Below are positions 34,755-47,577 of a DNA stretch of 64,000 bases, piece by piece. Where the stretch lies: positions 30,776,353 through 30,840,352 of the forward strand of contig CM054165.1 in the NCBI GenBank assembly GCA_028751875.1, read 5' to 3'. Source of the stretch: Rapana venosa. Its lineage: Eukaryota; Mollusca; Gastropoda; Neogastropoda; Muricidae. Within the stretch, counting starts at the first letter, position 1. Each line of letters opens with the position of its first letter. The translations under genes were made by a program, and so were the position numbers. A model generated the notes under the pieces. The model searched no databases, had not been told where the DNA came from, and saw only the letters and a program-made list of their open reading frames with translations.

Positions 34755-37628
34755 ACTGTTTTATTTGGTTTGCAGATCATGTTTGGGAATGAAACCCAAA
34801 AAAAAACAGGGAACTTTTGCTTCATTGGGAACAAATCATCTGGCTACATTCCCCAGTTGCTAAAAAGGTTGTTTTTCTGAGTTTCCCCTCCTGAAAAAAT
34901 TGTAAAATGTCCCAGCTGAAAATACTGTCTTAGTCAGCATCAAGGAAACCCGGGGGATTATGTAGATGTTTTTTTTGTCCGTTTCTTCCTGGAGTTGATG
35001 GTGATATGGTTTTTGACAAAAAGTTAAATGGTTTGGTTAGAAAAGTTTACTACGGGAATTTTGACTTTCTCCCTGTGTTTCAAGCAACTAAATTTACTTT
35101 AAAAATTTTTTTATTGGGGAAATTTTGCCAACACAGACTACTTTAAAATGTTTTTTTTTTGTTTATGAAAATAGTGTCATGCAAAAAACCTTTCCCAATG
35201 ATCGTGGGAATGTTCGGTTAGTCTAAACCCAGCATCCCTCACCAGTGGTTTTCAATCACAAAACGAGAGTGAAAAATGGACGGGGTGAAAACAGAACACT
35301 GCCCCTTTTGCCCGCCTGAATGTAAGGGATTTGGGGGGGCACTCTGCAGTCAGTGCTTTTTGTTTTGTCCGGGTGTTTACCCCCTCTGAAAAGAGACGGG
35401 AAAATTTTTGAAAATAGGGATGAGTATTGTAAAAACAATGGGTGAAACATTTAGTTTCCCAAAGTGCCCATTTGATTGGGCCCCAAAAACCCCTTTTTCC
35501 CTTCCCTTGGGGAAAGGGCAGAAAAATTTTTGTTGGATTCTATGGCAATGACTTTTCTTTTCCTTTTTGTATAGGATGAAGGGTAGATTTATAAAAAAAG
35601 TCATCCCTCATCCCTTTTCATTTTTTTTCACAAACGGAGAAAAAAAAATGCTGTTATATACTGATGTTTTGTTTAACCCGGCACCCTGCCGTTTTATCGC
35701 CAAACAATGGAAAGTAGTTATAGGGGGGGATTTTGAGGGTGAAAGGGGAAACAGGATGAAAAAAACGGGGCCCCACTTCAGAAGGGGTCCTCAATTAGCA
35801 GACACTTTCCCTTTTCCTCAGAACAACAGGGCATGAAATATGGGCCACAGGTCACATGGGCATACACAGCCTTTTTTTGGGGTTTTTGATATCTATAGGT
35901 TGCGTTATGAAAAATCCCCTTTTGTGTATGTCCTGGGGAATCTCCCGGCTTTATTTATCCTTTTTTAGCCGTTTAACCATTCTTGTTTTTTTCCAATTTG
36001 GGGATGAACAGTTCACCCCTTTTCCTACCCCTGTTTTGTGACTTCATAGTGATTGTCAGGGGCCGACAGAGAATCTCTGTGTAAAATTCCCGTGTGTTAA
36101 AACCTTACCTGTACGAATTTGGGCGGTGTTTTTACAGCAAGGGCTGTGACCAGATCCCCAATGCCCGGACGAATTGATGAAAAAGCGGGGAAGAATTTTT
36201 TTAAGGTTTGTAATTTGAGACATTTACTTTCCCCCTTTAAGCTTTGAATTCAAATTTTATTCCCTAGATGTTAAATTTTTTTCCCCGTTTTTTTTCTAAT
36301 GACTCCTGTTGACACCTTTTTTGGTTTTCTAGTAATTTCACCGACTGTTGCCTGTTACCCCACGGTGCCCAAAGGGGGTGTTTGACTGCCCAGACCCCAG
36401 GATGAAGAAGGAAAGTGAGGAACCCGAGGTTTTAGGGGTTTTTTTAGGTGCAGGTTTCCCTGCTTTGCATTTTATATGACCAATTTTTGGGGACGGGGTG
36501 GCCTTTACTGTGCACTGGTGATGGGCGAATTTTTCTGGGGAACAATTGTCCTGTGGGTTGTGCCTTTCAAGGTCACACCTTTTTGTGGGGTGCAGCCTTT
36601 CTCCACCCCACTCCCTTTCCCTCAGCTTTCCCTTCCTGGATGCGGGGTTCTTTGGGATGACACTGTTGAGTCAATCCTCATGACCTCCTTTTTTATTGAT
36701 TTGGGCCGGGGTGCATTGGCTTTCCTGCCCCCTCTCCTTTTGTCCCAAATTTTAGGATTTTGGCCTCAGTGACAAACAACTGCCAAACCCTTTAACGGAT
36801 TCTTTTTTGTTTAAACAATCTGCAGGCCCCTTTTTTCTGTCTAAAAATTTCCCCGACGTCAATCCACGTTGATGATACAGCTGAATTAAGGCAAGGACCT
36901 ACAGAGTGTTTTGGCCCCCTTTTCCCTCCCCACAGGTCTGTGAAGTAAAGTACTTTTCCCCCGTTTTTAGATTGCAGAAAACTGAACCCTTTTCGTCACA
37001 TCCCTTCCAACAAAGGCCCCCCCCAAAGCCCTTCAGTCTATTTCCCACTTTTACAGCACTCCCTATGGAGGGGCCCGCCCCCCTTTTACCTGTTCCCCCC
37101 CCGAAACCCCCATTCCAAAAACCTCAATCATCCCCCGCCTCCCTTTGTCCCCCAGGGCAAAATATAGGCTGTGCTGGTGAGTGTACTTTCTTGTAGGGTT
37201 TTGCCCATGTGTTTGATGCTCCAAAAAGTGCTTGTCCCTTGCAAGGTTTTTTTGCAGTCCTGGAACCCGTGGCTTTTTTGGGGCTGATAGCTGCCTGTCA
37301 GTGATGGTAAGTCTTTTTGTTTTGTGTCGTTTATTTCAAAGGATGGGTTTCAAACGGTTCAGTGTCTTTGTCACCAACTTTTTCCCTGTTGATTTCTGAT
37401 GGGTGTAAAATTTTTTCGGGTCATAGGGAATGCTGTGAGAGTTCCCTGGAACATATCTCCCTCATGATTAGCACATGGAAAAGCCCGCGTTGATGTGTAA
37501 GGGGGGCTGGAGTTTTGTCCTGTTTTCCGTGAGTATCAGCTTGATCATTTGGGGGCATCACATGGGAAACCCTTTTGTGGGGTTTTCCCCTTTTTCCCTT
37601 CAGACATTGCGGTTTTGAAGAGTGTCCC
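34755..37628 (+). repeat. Large direct repeat, copy 1 (about 2.9 kb)
   Basis: Collinear with 61005-63608 over its whole length in the same orientation. Shared landmarks include GTCCTCAATTAGCAG (35787 and 61929), GAGTCAATCCTCATGACCTCC (36667 and 62731) and GGAACATATCTCC (37446 and 63447). Similarity stops shortly after the start of the TM4 exon. Confidence 0.85.
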
Positions 37629-38189
37629 CGGCCCGCAGTGGCCCCCTTGTCTGCTTTAAACTGGTTGTTGGCTGGTGTTTTTTGGGTGGGTTCCCCCGTT
37701 CCCCGGACCTGCACTGGGAAATTTCTATGGTCCCCGCCCCGGTTTCTGCATTCCCTTTCCCCGTTTTCAAAAACGGGGGGGTTTTAAAAAAAGGTATTTC
37801 TCTTTTTCGTTTTGATTGGGTTTTAACCCTTTTTTTGTTTTTGTTTAAATTTTGTAGGGCCCCCGGTTTTTATTAAAGGCCCCTACCCAAAAAAACGCCC
37901 TGAAAACCCCGGGGAAGGTTAAAAATCTCGAGATATGGTCATAGCCCCGCAGACTGATCACTGTCGCAGTGACGATTTATGGGGCTGGTTTCCCCCTTGG
38001 GATTTGTGGAATGTTGGCACTGGTGGGGGCCCCGGCCCAAAAATGGAAAGTAACCCTGCTCTGGATTTTCTTTTCCCCCCCGAAATTTTGTGTGAAAACC
38101 CCCTTTATGTACCATTTAAACATGCAGAGAAGCGGAAGAAGTCCCGCGGAAACAAAATTTTTTAAAAAGGTGGAATCTCATGTGAAATA
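34755..38189 (+). CDS. GRL101-like receptor gene: LDLa repeats, leucine-rich repeats and 7TM (partial, smeared)
   Basis: The gene is read only in short plus-strand frames. 36350-36420 and 36440-36530 resemble LDLa modules. A CPVGCAFQGHTF segment at about 36548-36590 opens the leucine-rich region, continued by LGRGALAFLPPL near 36700-36740. After a likely splice acceptor (TTTTTCCCTTCAG, ending at about 37603) come a TM4-like segment, SRDMVIA at about 37927-37950, WFPP/LGICGMLALVGAP (TM6 region), a TM7-like NPxxY segment, and a Lys-rich tail ending SHVK and TAG at 38187-38189. The order LDLa-LRR-7TM is that of the mollusc GRL101/relaxin-receptor-like family, a membrane receptor. Introns must be present; exact exons cannot be drawn. 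Frame breaks are probably sequence errors rather than mutation. Confidence 0.7.
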
Positions 38190-38830
38190 GCCACCGCCCC
38201 CTAGGATTAACCCGTCCCCTCCCGTGTTGTGTGTGGTGTGTGCCCCCGTTAGTCATGAGGGAGGCTGTGGTTTGGAACTGAATATTTTTCTGTTACTGAC
38301 CCTTAGCAAACACCCCGTAAAAAGAAACAAGCCCCGTGTGGTGGGGAATGTTTTCAAAGTAGGGAAATTCCCTTTGGGTTTTCAAATGCCTTTTTTTCAT
38401 TTCACATAGTTGGGACGTGTAGAAAAGATAGCTGAATAAAAAATTGGGTGAGGGTTAATTCAAACAAAACCCTAAAAAAACAGAAATAAAGGGCCCGGCC
38501 TTTAGCAGGGGGACCAAAAAAGATGCTTTGAAAAAGTTGGGTTTTTTGGGAAAAAGGGCTTGCTGGTAGGTACCACAGAGGGTGGGGGGGTTTCATTTCC
38601 CCGCCGGGGGCCCCTGAAGAGTGCTCAACAGGAAACCGAAACTTTGGTGGGTCAGGCCAAAGGCATGGTTCCCTTACGCCAATTATTTGAAAAAAGTGCC
38701 TTTTAAGGGGGTTTTTTTTGAGGTGAAAAAGTTTTTTGAATCTTTGCAAAAAACATTTTTTATGATGATAATTGGGAATTGTATTGGTTACTTGCAATTA
38801 TTTTTTTAAAAACAAAATTTTACACAAACA
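38190..38830. other. Noisy 3' flank of the receptor gene
   Basis: No further domain is seen after the stop at 38189. This may be 3' UTR and flank. Confidence 0.4.
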
Positions 38831-38834
38831 CCCT

Positions 38835-38975
38835 ATTTAAAATATAATTTTAATAAATTAATTTAATTATATATATTTTTATATATATATATATTAAAAT
38901 ATATATATCGAGAGAGAGAGAGAGGGGAGGGGGAAAGAGGAGGGGAGAGTAGAGAAAAAGAGAGAGAGAGGAGAG
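38835..38975 (+). repeat. (TA)n and (GA)n arrays
   Basis: TA-rich from 38865 to 38908, then GA-rich to about 38975. Confidence 0.88.
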
Positions 38976-38979
38976 CCAG

Positions 38980-40065
38980 AGCAGTCCCGGTCAGGTTCCC
39001 CCGGTCGAGGTTTGTTCTCTGTACTGGTTTACCCCCCCCGTCCCGCCCCAGCCTGTTCTCAACCCCCCCCGTTTAGTTTCCCCAAGCCAAAGTTCATGAC
39101 TGGCAGCTGGCAGGGTGTGGATATAAATAAACAGGGCAAAAGGAAAGGCAGCACTAGGGGCTTGCAGCTGTAGCCGTGTTCAGCCGTAAATTACCCTTGT
39201 GTCTTTCACACATCCTCTTGCACAGTGAATTGTTTAAAAATGACAAGCAAAGCACTTTTTAAAATGAGCTTTAAACGAGCTTTCTTTTGACTCCAAACTC
39301 CATGTACTTTCTTTCATACTGGTTGATGTGACAGCAGTTCAAACAGACATGAAGATAAACAAGAGAGGTGCAGGAAGAAAAACAATCACAAAAAACAGAC
39401 ATTTCTAACTCTCTCTCTAAAAAAGCACATACTTATATTATATAAACAATGAACATAGAGAAAACATTGAATATGTCTGCATGCAGACTAACCTTTTTGG
39501 GGGGCTGCGGAATTTAACCTGTTGGCAGAACGAGGCCATAAATAAACACACCGTAGGGGCTACCGGCTACCGCGCGCGGCCAGCGCCGTGAGAGGCAGGG
39601 TGATGGAGAGTGTGGGGAGAGAGTCTGCCGCAGTCATTAGTATCAGCTATCTGACTTCTCTATAAACACTCCTGCTGGTCAGGCGTTACAGCACGTACAC
39701 AGTCTACTGTTTCATCAGCTTTTAGCGGTATCCTTGCTACAGCTGAAGGTTTGTTCATGAACCAATTCCAGTACAGCTCATAATTATAACCCCGAGAACA
39801 CAGTAGAAAACAAATGTCTTGTCAGTATCCTATACTGTCATCAAGCCAAGATACCTCACAAATGGCTCAGGTTTTTATTTCACTGATGTTTCTGATACTA
39901 TTCAAAAGCATTTTCTGATCCAGTTAATATATAGTTGTATCAAATGTTTAATCAATTATCAGTCCTGTGTTGTGTTAAAAAAAACACAACCAAATTGCAC
40001 ACAGGCCTACACTTTGACATCAAAAAGCAACACCCCAAAAAAAGCGGAAAGAAATCACCGACAAA
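38980..40065. other. Non-coding clean sequence, no gene supported
   Basis: Base-run noise fades by about 39.1 kb. A GC-rich segment (CTACCGCGCGCGGCCAGCGC near 39566) and a TATAAA at 39661 could be promoter-like, but no ORF follows that I can support. Confidence 0.35.
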
Positions 40066-40067
40066 AC

Positions 40068-40165
40068 GGATGACAAAATTTACAAAACTGCAATACACGG
40101 TACTGATTTTTTAAAAAAAGCCACACATGAGTGCTTAATCATTATCCTTGAAATAAAAGAATAAG
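40068..40165 (+). repeat. SINE family A, 3' fragment
   Basis: Contains GGATGACAAAATTTACAAAA and the tail TCCTTGAAATAAAAGAATAA. Confidence 0.85.
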
Positions 40166-40169
40166 CAAA

Positions 40170-40932
40170 AAAATCCACACACACACACATGAGCGCAACA
40201 CGTGCACACACTAACAGAGCGCACGTGCCAACCACAACACACACGAAAATACAACCACAAGCAAGACAAACATACACACCCCACAAAATGGCATAAATAC
40301 ATGAACGCATAAACCGTAAACTCACCCAAACGCGCGACTTCACACTCATACACGCGCGCTATGTGCACACCACACACATGGTAACTACAAGAAGATGCGC
40401 ATTGCCCACAAGTGCTTTAGATAATAACAACATGAAACTGACACCCAGCCAGAAGCATAACCTGGCACTTTATGTGCTGTGGCCGTTACACACACACCAC
40501 ACACACACACACACACTTCCGGAACACACAACCACGAGCGCAAACGCACAAGGCGCGTCGCCCACCACGCACGCACACTCACATCCCCGCACACACACAC
40601 ACACACAACACACAACACAATAACATACACACGCCCACAACGCAAGAAGCAGGACGCACACACACACAGCACACAATAACAAACACACCGCATGCATGCA
40701 GGACGCTCACAACACACACAACACAGACACACACACACACATCTCACATCACTCACACATAAGTAGATCTCTCCCCCCCCCTCTCTCTCTCGCTCTCTCT
40801 CTCTCTCTCCTCCCCCCCCCCCCTCTTCTCTCTTCTCTTTCACCGTCTCTCTCTCTCTCTATTCAGTCTCCTAATTTAGGGTTGTCTGAAGACTTACTTA
40901 CTACTTACTACTTACTTAAACCAATAACACAC

Positions 40933-40982
<50 letters not shown>
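40170..40982 (+). repeat. Long CA-rich region with (CT)n and TTAC repeats
   Basis: Irregular (CA)n with ACGC interruptions at 40172-40760, CT tract 40768-40860, TTAC repeats 40891-40918, and a clean (CA)n at 40932-40982. All long frames here are repeat artefacts. Confidence 0.9.
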
Positions 40983-40986
<4 letters not shown>

Positions 40987-41220
40987 CATCAGTCCGTTCG
41001 TATCAATGGGAAACACCATGTTTGTAAAAAAAATGTTTAACAATTAAGTTAACCAAATTAGCTGTATCAACCGTCACCTACAAACATTAAACGCAGTATT
41101 AAAAGTTTTGTTCACTAAAGTATGAGTACAGAACAAATCAAGTAGGACAATCCAGCAGCGAATGAGAAAAAAGCCTTTCAAATAGAAAATCGCCCAGTCT
41201 AATAGACAGCAAAGAAAGGA
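40983..41220. other. Short unique-looking spacer
   Basis: Nothing recognised. Confidence 0.4.
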
Positions 41221-41722
41221 ATGTGAGCTGGCACCGGCTAGACGCTGACATGAACCCCCTGACCGAGCGGTGCTTAGGATAGCAGCCAGAGGTAATTTAG
41301 GTTACCGCGTGAAAGTGCCAGCCGCAAACTAAAATCGGGTTTTCCTGTTTTGATCAGCCGTCTTAGCACTACCTTGGATGTGGGCAGATGGAACTAGTTC
41401 ATCATACTGGAAGACAGGTCCATCTATGGAGAAAAAGGAATCATTGAGTTCAAACCACCGCAGCCTTACGGCCATACCTTCTCATAGAAAGCTTCAGGAT
41501 TAACCCTGAGGAAAAATCGGGAAGTCTGAGGCTTAAGATCAGAGACATTGCCAAGTTCCTGAGACGACACTTGGAACCATGTAATAGACGGCGATTGCCT
41601 CTCCAATGGACCATCCAGCGACGTGAGAAGGAAGGGCTGCTGTCAGGGTAAACAGCATGCCCTCCATACCTGGACTGACCCAGGCAACAACAACACCAAC
41701 AACACAGCAACAACAACAAGGT
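41220..41722 (+). repeat. Possible dispersed element with hairpin and (CAA)n tail
   Basis: Ends with CCTGG..CCAGG (41670-41686), able to form a hairpin, followed at once by a CAA-type tail to 41720, the style of a LINE or SINE 3' end. No coding remnant was recognised. Confidence 0.4.
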
Positions 41723-41817
41723 TTATCTGTTTTCCACTTTTTTTTCTCGTTCCTCCGGACATTGTCACTTAAAAGTACAGGAGTCCCATAACCATCTGTC
41801 GAAGTGAGCGAGCTCAG

Positions 41818-42105
41818 AGACCTCACTTCTCTAGGGCCAGCATAATGAGGGCGGCGCCCAATCTGCTCTCCCTCGCTGCTTTACCTTCCCTGACCCTAAA
41901 GAGAGCAGATTCCCGTTTTACATCTGGGTGAACCTGGGTGACTGCGCAAATGGAGCCAAGCTGGTGCAACGTCGTCAATGCAGTGCCCTTACGACCCTCG
42001 GAGGGGTTATGGGAGCAGATGAGGTGTGAACTGTGGGACAGAACAGAAGCTAAGGGCGCACAAACGATCACCCATACCAAGTTGCTAACCACGCACGACA
42101 ACGCT
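41818..42105 (+). repeat. Dispersed repeat family B, copy 3, with an extra segment
   Basis: Blocks CTTCTCTAGGGCCAGCATAA, GCTTTACCTTCCCTGACC, CTGGGTGAACCTGGGTGACT and ATCACCCATACCAAG match copies 1 and 2. A segment of about 80 bases between about 41970 and 42050 is absent from copies 1 and 2. Confidence 0.75.
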
Positions 42106-42124
42106 AGCTTACCCTTAGCTTTAT

Positions 42125-42280
42125 TTATTTAATTTATTCTTTTATATCGAGATAGTGGAATAAGCACTCATGTTTTTTACATCCAGTCCCCGTGTCATGC
42201 AGTTTTGTCAATTTTGTAAATCTGTTTCCATCTGCAGGGGGAAAAGCGAGTGCTCTGACCACTGAGCTACTCGTCCAATT
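42125..42280 (-). repeat. Chimeric SINE: family A tail with a different tRNA-like head
   Basis: The minus-strand tail matches family A (TTTTATATCGAG and CAGTCCCCGTGTCATGC on plus). The head reads GAGTAGCTCAGTGGTCAGAG, a tRNA A-box unlike the family A head. The long central family A body is missing. Confidence 0.65.
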
Positions 42281-42490
42281 TACACCATTGTTTCTTTCTT
42301 TGTTCAAAACATTCTCTTGGTCTTTTCACATCGCACTGTAATGCAAATTTGTTGGGATATGTACGCCTACATTTAGATACCGCAATGACTAAGAGATTTC
42401 ACGGATAGAATTTGATTATTATGTTTGGAAGAAAAAAAATTAAGTAGGCGCAAATTTAGGCCGTTTGCATGAGAAAGAGAGATTGAAAAA
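42281..42490. other. Short unique-looking spacer
   Basis: Nothing recognised. Confidence 0.4.
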
Positions 42491-42516
42491 AGAGAGAGAG
42501 AGGGAGAGAGAGAGAG

Positions 42517-42556
<40 letters not shown>

Positions 42557-42763
42557 AATTTGAACAATTTGAACAATTTTTATTTTTCAAGGGTAATAGA
42601 TTAAGCATTACATGCTTTTTTACATCCAGCCCTCAAAAAAACCCAACCCCCCCAAAAAAAAAACAACAACAAAAAATAACGAGAAGGGAAAATATGCATG
42701 CTAATATAAATTCCCATGAAAACAATACTCACATAGAAAACACGCGCCGCACACACACACACA

Positions 42764-42811
<48 letters not shown>

Positions 42812-42950
42812 CACACTGGAAGGCAAGCAAGATAAAAGAGAACATGAGAGAGAGAGAATAAATGAATGAATGAATGAATGAATGTTATTTAAAGAGGGTA
42901 ATGGCATAAACAAACACTTGTTTACAACCAGCCCCCCTGGGCATAAAAAA
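42490..42950 (-). repeat. (GA)n, two retroelement-like tails and (CA/GCAC)n arrays
   Basis: GA tract 42493-42555. A tail with AATTTGAAC repeats at 42556-42578 is followed by TTTTTCAAGGGTAATAGATT. A CA/GCAC array lies at 42749-42816. (TGAA)n at 42860-42884 is followed by a related TTTAAAGAGGGTAATGG. The two GGGTAAT segments share order and probably are two copies of one tail on the minus strand. Confidence 0.6.
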
Positions 42951-43303
42951 GAAGAAGAAGAATTAGGCAAACAAGCAAAATATGTACCAAAACAAAGACC
43001 AAAACAAAAAACAACAACAACAACAACAAAAGTCCCAAAAATATCTATGTTTTGAAGAAGAAAAAGGGAATCCATCATATTTGTCAAATGCAACCCCACC
43101 CCAACCCCCAAAAAAACAACAATAACAACAAGCAATACAAAAAAACCCCAACCCCCCCCCCCCCCCCCCTAGCTATCCCATATCGTTAACAAAAACACGA
43201 GCATAAAGTCACAAAATCATATTTGAAGTAGAAAAAAAAACAAAAAAATTTACAAATAGCGGAGAGTACAATATAGAAAGGAGAGGGAGGAAGGAGAGGA
43301 AGA

Positions 43304-43339
<36 letters not shown>

Positions 43340-43620
43340 AAACAACAGGCAGAAAAGACAAAAAACAGAAGGCAGAATAGAGACAAACAAGAGTCACAGA
43401 CAGACAACAGACAGACGGACAGAAGAGAAACACACATACAAACTAGATAAAAACAACGACAAAAGATTGACAGACACGGATAGATAACTAAAAAAGTAGG
43501 TTGTCTAAGTAAACCGCAAATAACTGACGTATATACAATAGTTAAAAAAGAAAAAAAAATGTAAAATAACATTTTTTCATAGTTCAAATTTCAACAGCCA
43601 GTCATTGTGATTTTTCATTC
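42951..43620. repeat. A-rich region with CAA, C-run and GA repeats
   Basis: (CAA)n at about 43010-43028, 18 C near 43152-43169, GA tract about 43270-43340 and GACAGA repeats to 43430. No gene seen. Confidence 0.7.
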
Positions 43621-46345
43621 ATCAGAAAATGTTTCAAGGATTTTTTAAAGTTTGCATGGAAGAAATATTTTTTAAGATCCCGCAGATTATCCAATAAGTG
43701 CCACCACTAAATATAAGACTAGATTGAACAAATCTATTCTGGTTTCGGCACAGTAATTTTATTTTGAATGACAATAAGGTATTAACTGAAAAACTTTTGC
43801 CAGATGGGTGTGCTTACCAAATACTATCCTGTGCATCATTAAAGCTTTTGTGTATTCCAACTTCAAATTTAAAGGTAAAATGTCAACTGTTTTTGTAGTC
43901 CATAGAAGTTAACGAATTTGATTTTAAGAGAAAGTTTAATGGCACGCTTATATATCTAGCCAAGGTTTCAAAGTATTTGCACTTGCAGAATCCCACAAAG
44001 TTGATGCATATCTAAAACAAATTTAATGCCATGAAAAAATTGTTTTCAGCACTAAGATTAAGGAAGTTTTATTTTAATAGCTGAAACACCTTTTGGGATA
44101 CAATTTTACTTATTTTGGCAATTGTCCTCTTTCCATAAAAAAGATTATGATCGATAGTGATTCCTAATACCTTGGAAATTACTTCTTCAATATTTTAAAC
44201 CCGGAAACATTTATAGGAGACATAAAAGAAGCGGGTTTTGGTCGTTTTTGTCTCGTTGTTATGGCACATACACTTAGTTTACTGATAGGACATGTATTTA
44301 GTTTTTCCCATCTGGTAAGTTATGTATATTGCCTTGGAGACTAAATGACGAAGGTTAGGAATGGTTTTTTATCATTATTGAGTTGTCATCTCAAATAATC
44401 ACAAGTAGCATTTATGAACAAAGGCAAGTCTTTTAATATATAAGTAGAAAATACTGGCCTAGAACTGAACCTTGGGAACACCATTTGTCACTGTAGAAAA
44501 TCAGAATAGACATGCCAACAAATTTACTGACTGTTGCTATTGACAAAATGATTGAAAAATCTAAGAGAAATTATTAATTCCAATATTTTGTAATTTTTTA
44601 ACGAAGTGTGGGGTTTTATAACATCGAAAAGCCTTCGCAAAATGGCAAAGACAACTCCAGTAAACATATTGTTATTTATATTTAAAAAAATCCATTTGTC
44701 TACCAAATATTTATAAAGCCGTGTGGCATGAATGATTTTTTCTAAACCTATTGACTTGGATTTATCAAATCATATTTTCCTATTTAGGAAAAATTTTTTT
44801 GATACATCTTTCCTAGAGGCTTTGATAATAAGATAAGATTGAAAATTGCCTTTGTTGGAAGTCATCTGATGCACCAGATTTAAGGAAAGGAATAACTTAG
44901 CATTTTAAATTGAGAGGGAAAATAGTTTTGTCAATGCAAAGTTTATAAATAAATGTAAGATTTATCGCTATTACAGGCCACATTTTTGATTATTTTACTG
45001 TCTATCCGTGGAAATCCTTTTGTGCTGACTGATTTAACTGCAAAAGATTCACACTTAGTAAAGAATAAATGAATATTATTTAAACTACATTTTTTGATTC
45101 ACAATAAGCCCTTAGTGTTCTAAATCTTATCTCTCATCTTCACCTTATCAATTTGTCAGCTATCCTGACAAAATGATTTTTTAAATTTTTTAATGGGATA
45201 TATCTTTACCTAGTGTGTGACTTAAATTATTTTTTTTGTTTGTTTTTTAGATTAATGGCTTTCATATTGTCTACAGTTTTTTCTGTCAGATACAAGATCT
45301 TGGAAGTACTTTTGTTTAGCTGCACGCTTCATGGTCGTCACCTTGTTTCTTGGTTTTTAAACTCTTAATCATGTTTAGATTTTAAAAAGTCTCTTTTCTT
45401 TATTTCTTTCTTTATTTCTTCTGTTATCCATGGAGGTTTGCTTGGATTTTATGCGTTTTGTTTTTATAGGAGCGTGTTTATTATATATTTCAGAGAAGGT
45501 GCGTATCCAGAAGTCTATGGCTTCCTCTGGAATGTATACTGATAAACATGTGATAGACAGGAGTTTGCTAGATCACTAAAAAAGAATCTTCCTTGAATTG
45601 TTTAAAACATCTATATTGTATTGTTTTGTGTCCCATCCGGGGATTTTATCCCTATTTCTCGCCCAAGTTATACAAATAGGGAAATGGTACTGAAACGAGA
45701 AACGGGGGGAACAGACTTCAACAATGCTTTGTTCGGAAAAACGTAAACAATCAATGAGAGTACTAGTTGTTCTGTAATACCCAGTTGGACATCGAAAAAG
45801 TTGATTAAGTTAAGTGTTTTAAAAAGCTGAATCCATTGTAAATTGAGGTTTTAGAGATCAATATAAAGTCACCTATAGTATTTTTTCATTGTTTTGAAAT
45901 ATAGCTGCGTCCATCATTGTGTTTAAAAACATTGTACCAGTTTTTTTCTTTCTGAAGGATTTCTGTAGATAAAGCCAACAAGTAATGGTTTAGTGTGTTT
46001 TTAATTTAACTTCTCCCATAAAGACTCAACATGGTACTGTTCCAATTCAGAGATTCTATTTATGTAGCTGACTGATTATAGTAAATAATAAGCCTATTTC
46101 TTTAAAAAGTTTTTTAGTCACGACGAATGACACTGTAACCAGGGAATAACAGGTCAAATCTGGGATTTGAACACGTAATCTGATTCAGAAAGGCAAAACA
46201 AAAGAAATTTTTACCCAAAGTTACCAAAATCATTGCTATGTCATCTAATTTGTTATAAGCATGATTTATGTTTAAATACCCAACTCGCAATCCTTCTTTT
46301 GAAGGCCACTTTCTAAGGGTTACAGACATCATACAAGAGGGCACA
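43620..46345 (-). mobile_element. Decayed CR1/Jockey-like LINE: endonuclease and RT remnants
   Basis: Collinear minus-strand remnants. 46114-46344 reads GLRVGYLNINHAYNKLDD and PGYSVIRRD, the start of an AP endonuclease. Near 45390 a PPW-like segment marks the linker. 44524-44706 has FTGVVFAILRRLFDVIKPH, an RT motif A region with the catalytic Asp lost. Near 44480 a GVP segment matches the GVPQGSVLGP motif after frameshift. Near 44150-44190 VLGITIDHNL matches the N-L-G-V-x-I-D thumb motif. Stops and frameshifts are frequent; it is an old copy. It lies downstream, on the same strand, of an esterase-type ORF1 remnant at 47.6-48.2 kb. Confidence 0.78.
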
Positions 46346-46359
46346 TGAATATTTTACAA

Positions 46360-47560
46360 TAGTAAATTCAGAAGAAGAAAAAATTCAAATAATTTATACA
46401 GTAATTATAAAGTTAGATCAAAAGAGGGGGAAAAAAAACCAACCAACAAAAAACGCCGCAAAACACAAAAGACGGCGGTTATTATTTTTAGGGTCAAAAA
46501 AGTTTAAATTTAGGGTATAAATCCACAAGCAGTAAGACTCGCACATCAAATCACAATTGTCAAAACTGAGACAAATCCACAAATTCCCTGTTGGCCAGAA
46601 TAAAAAACCCAACCAATCAACCAGTTTACCAGCACAAGGCGACCTGGGGACAATAAATTTTTATCATCGGGCCCTTTCTGTCACGCGACACAAAAAACAC
46701 CAATGCACCTCGCCGCGAGTGCCCCGCCCGCGCACGCAGCATGCACGCACACATACACATATACGCATCATGCATGCACGCACGCAAACACACATAACGC
46801 ATGCATGTATGCATGCACGCAGGCAAACACACACAATACGCATGCATGCATGCACCAGGCAAACACACACCACCCACACACGCACAAAAAGCAAACACAC
46901 AAAACACAAAACACACACACACACACCCACCACACAACACCGTACAGGGACCAGATGGTGTACTGTGCACGTCATACCACAAAAAGACGACCATGCATAG
47001 ATGGAGATATTAGTGAACATGGGTGTACCCGCCTGGGCACATCTTTGAAAAAAATTTGATGAAAAAACCAAGTATGACAAAAAGATTTCGGCACAAAAAT
47101 ACAGAAGGATATTTAAGGCAATATTTCTGGTCACATACATTTCATAACAAAACTCTCACTGTTGGGCATAATCTGAGACATGAGGGAAGTCTCTTAAAAG
47201 ATAATCCCATGGATGTTAGCAGGGGGTCGCATGGCAAAGCTGACCAAAGTCTGCAACAGCAGCAGCTTCTGTTGTATATGCAGGGGGGTAGTGCAGCATG
47301 TCAGGACTATGCCCAGTATGTCTGCCATAGTGCCTCCATGAGATGGAGGTGGGTAAGAGGGGGGGAGGTTTAAGGGGAGGGTAGCGGCAATCTATTGGTT
47401 TTGGACGTGAGGGCAGGGTGGAAAGTGATGTACTGACGCTGGATGAGGATAAAAGGAAGTGGGGTGGGTTCTATGTTGTTCCAGACAGAGTCATGTTTTT
47501 ACTGTGTCTTCTTTTATTTTTCTGTTCATAAAACGTTATGGTTTGGCGGATGCTGTAAAT
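46360..47560. other. A-rich sequence, (CA)n/GCATGCA array and unassigned sequence
   Basis: CA and GCATGCA-type repeats at 46735-46935. From 46940 to 47560 the sequence looks unique, with no supported ORF; if the LINE on either side is one element, this is its interrupted ORF1-ORF2 region. Confidence 0.45.
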
Positions 47561-47577
47561 GGCTTGCTTTCTGGTTG

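Noticed and set aside
39650..39780. TATA-box promoter near 39661
   Set aside because: A TATAAA in AT-rich DNA without a downstream ORF or transcript evidence is not enough.
40363..40986. His/Thr-rich and Cys/Val-rich frames and a possible CRISPR-like repeat pattern
   Set aside because: Irregular CA repeats without constant spacers or repeats.
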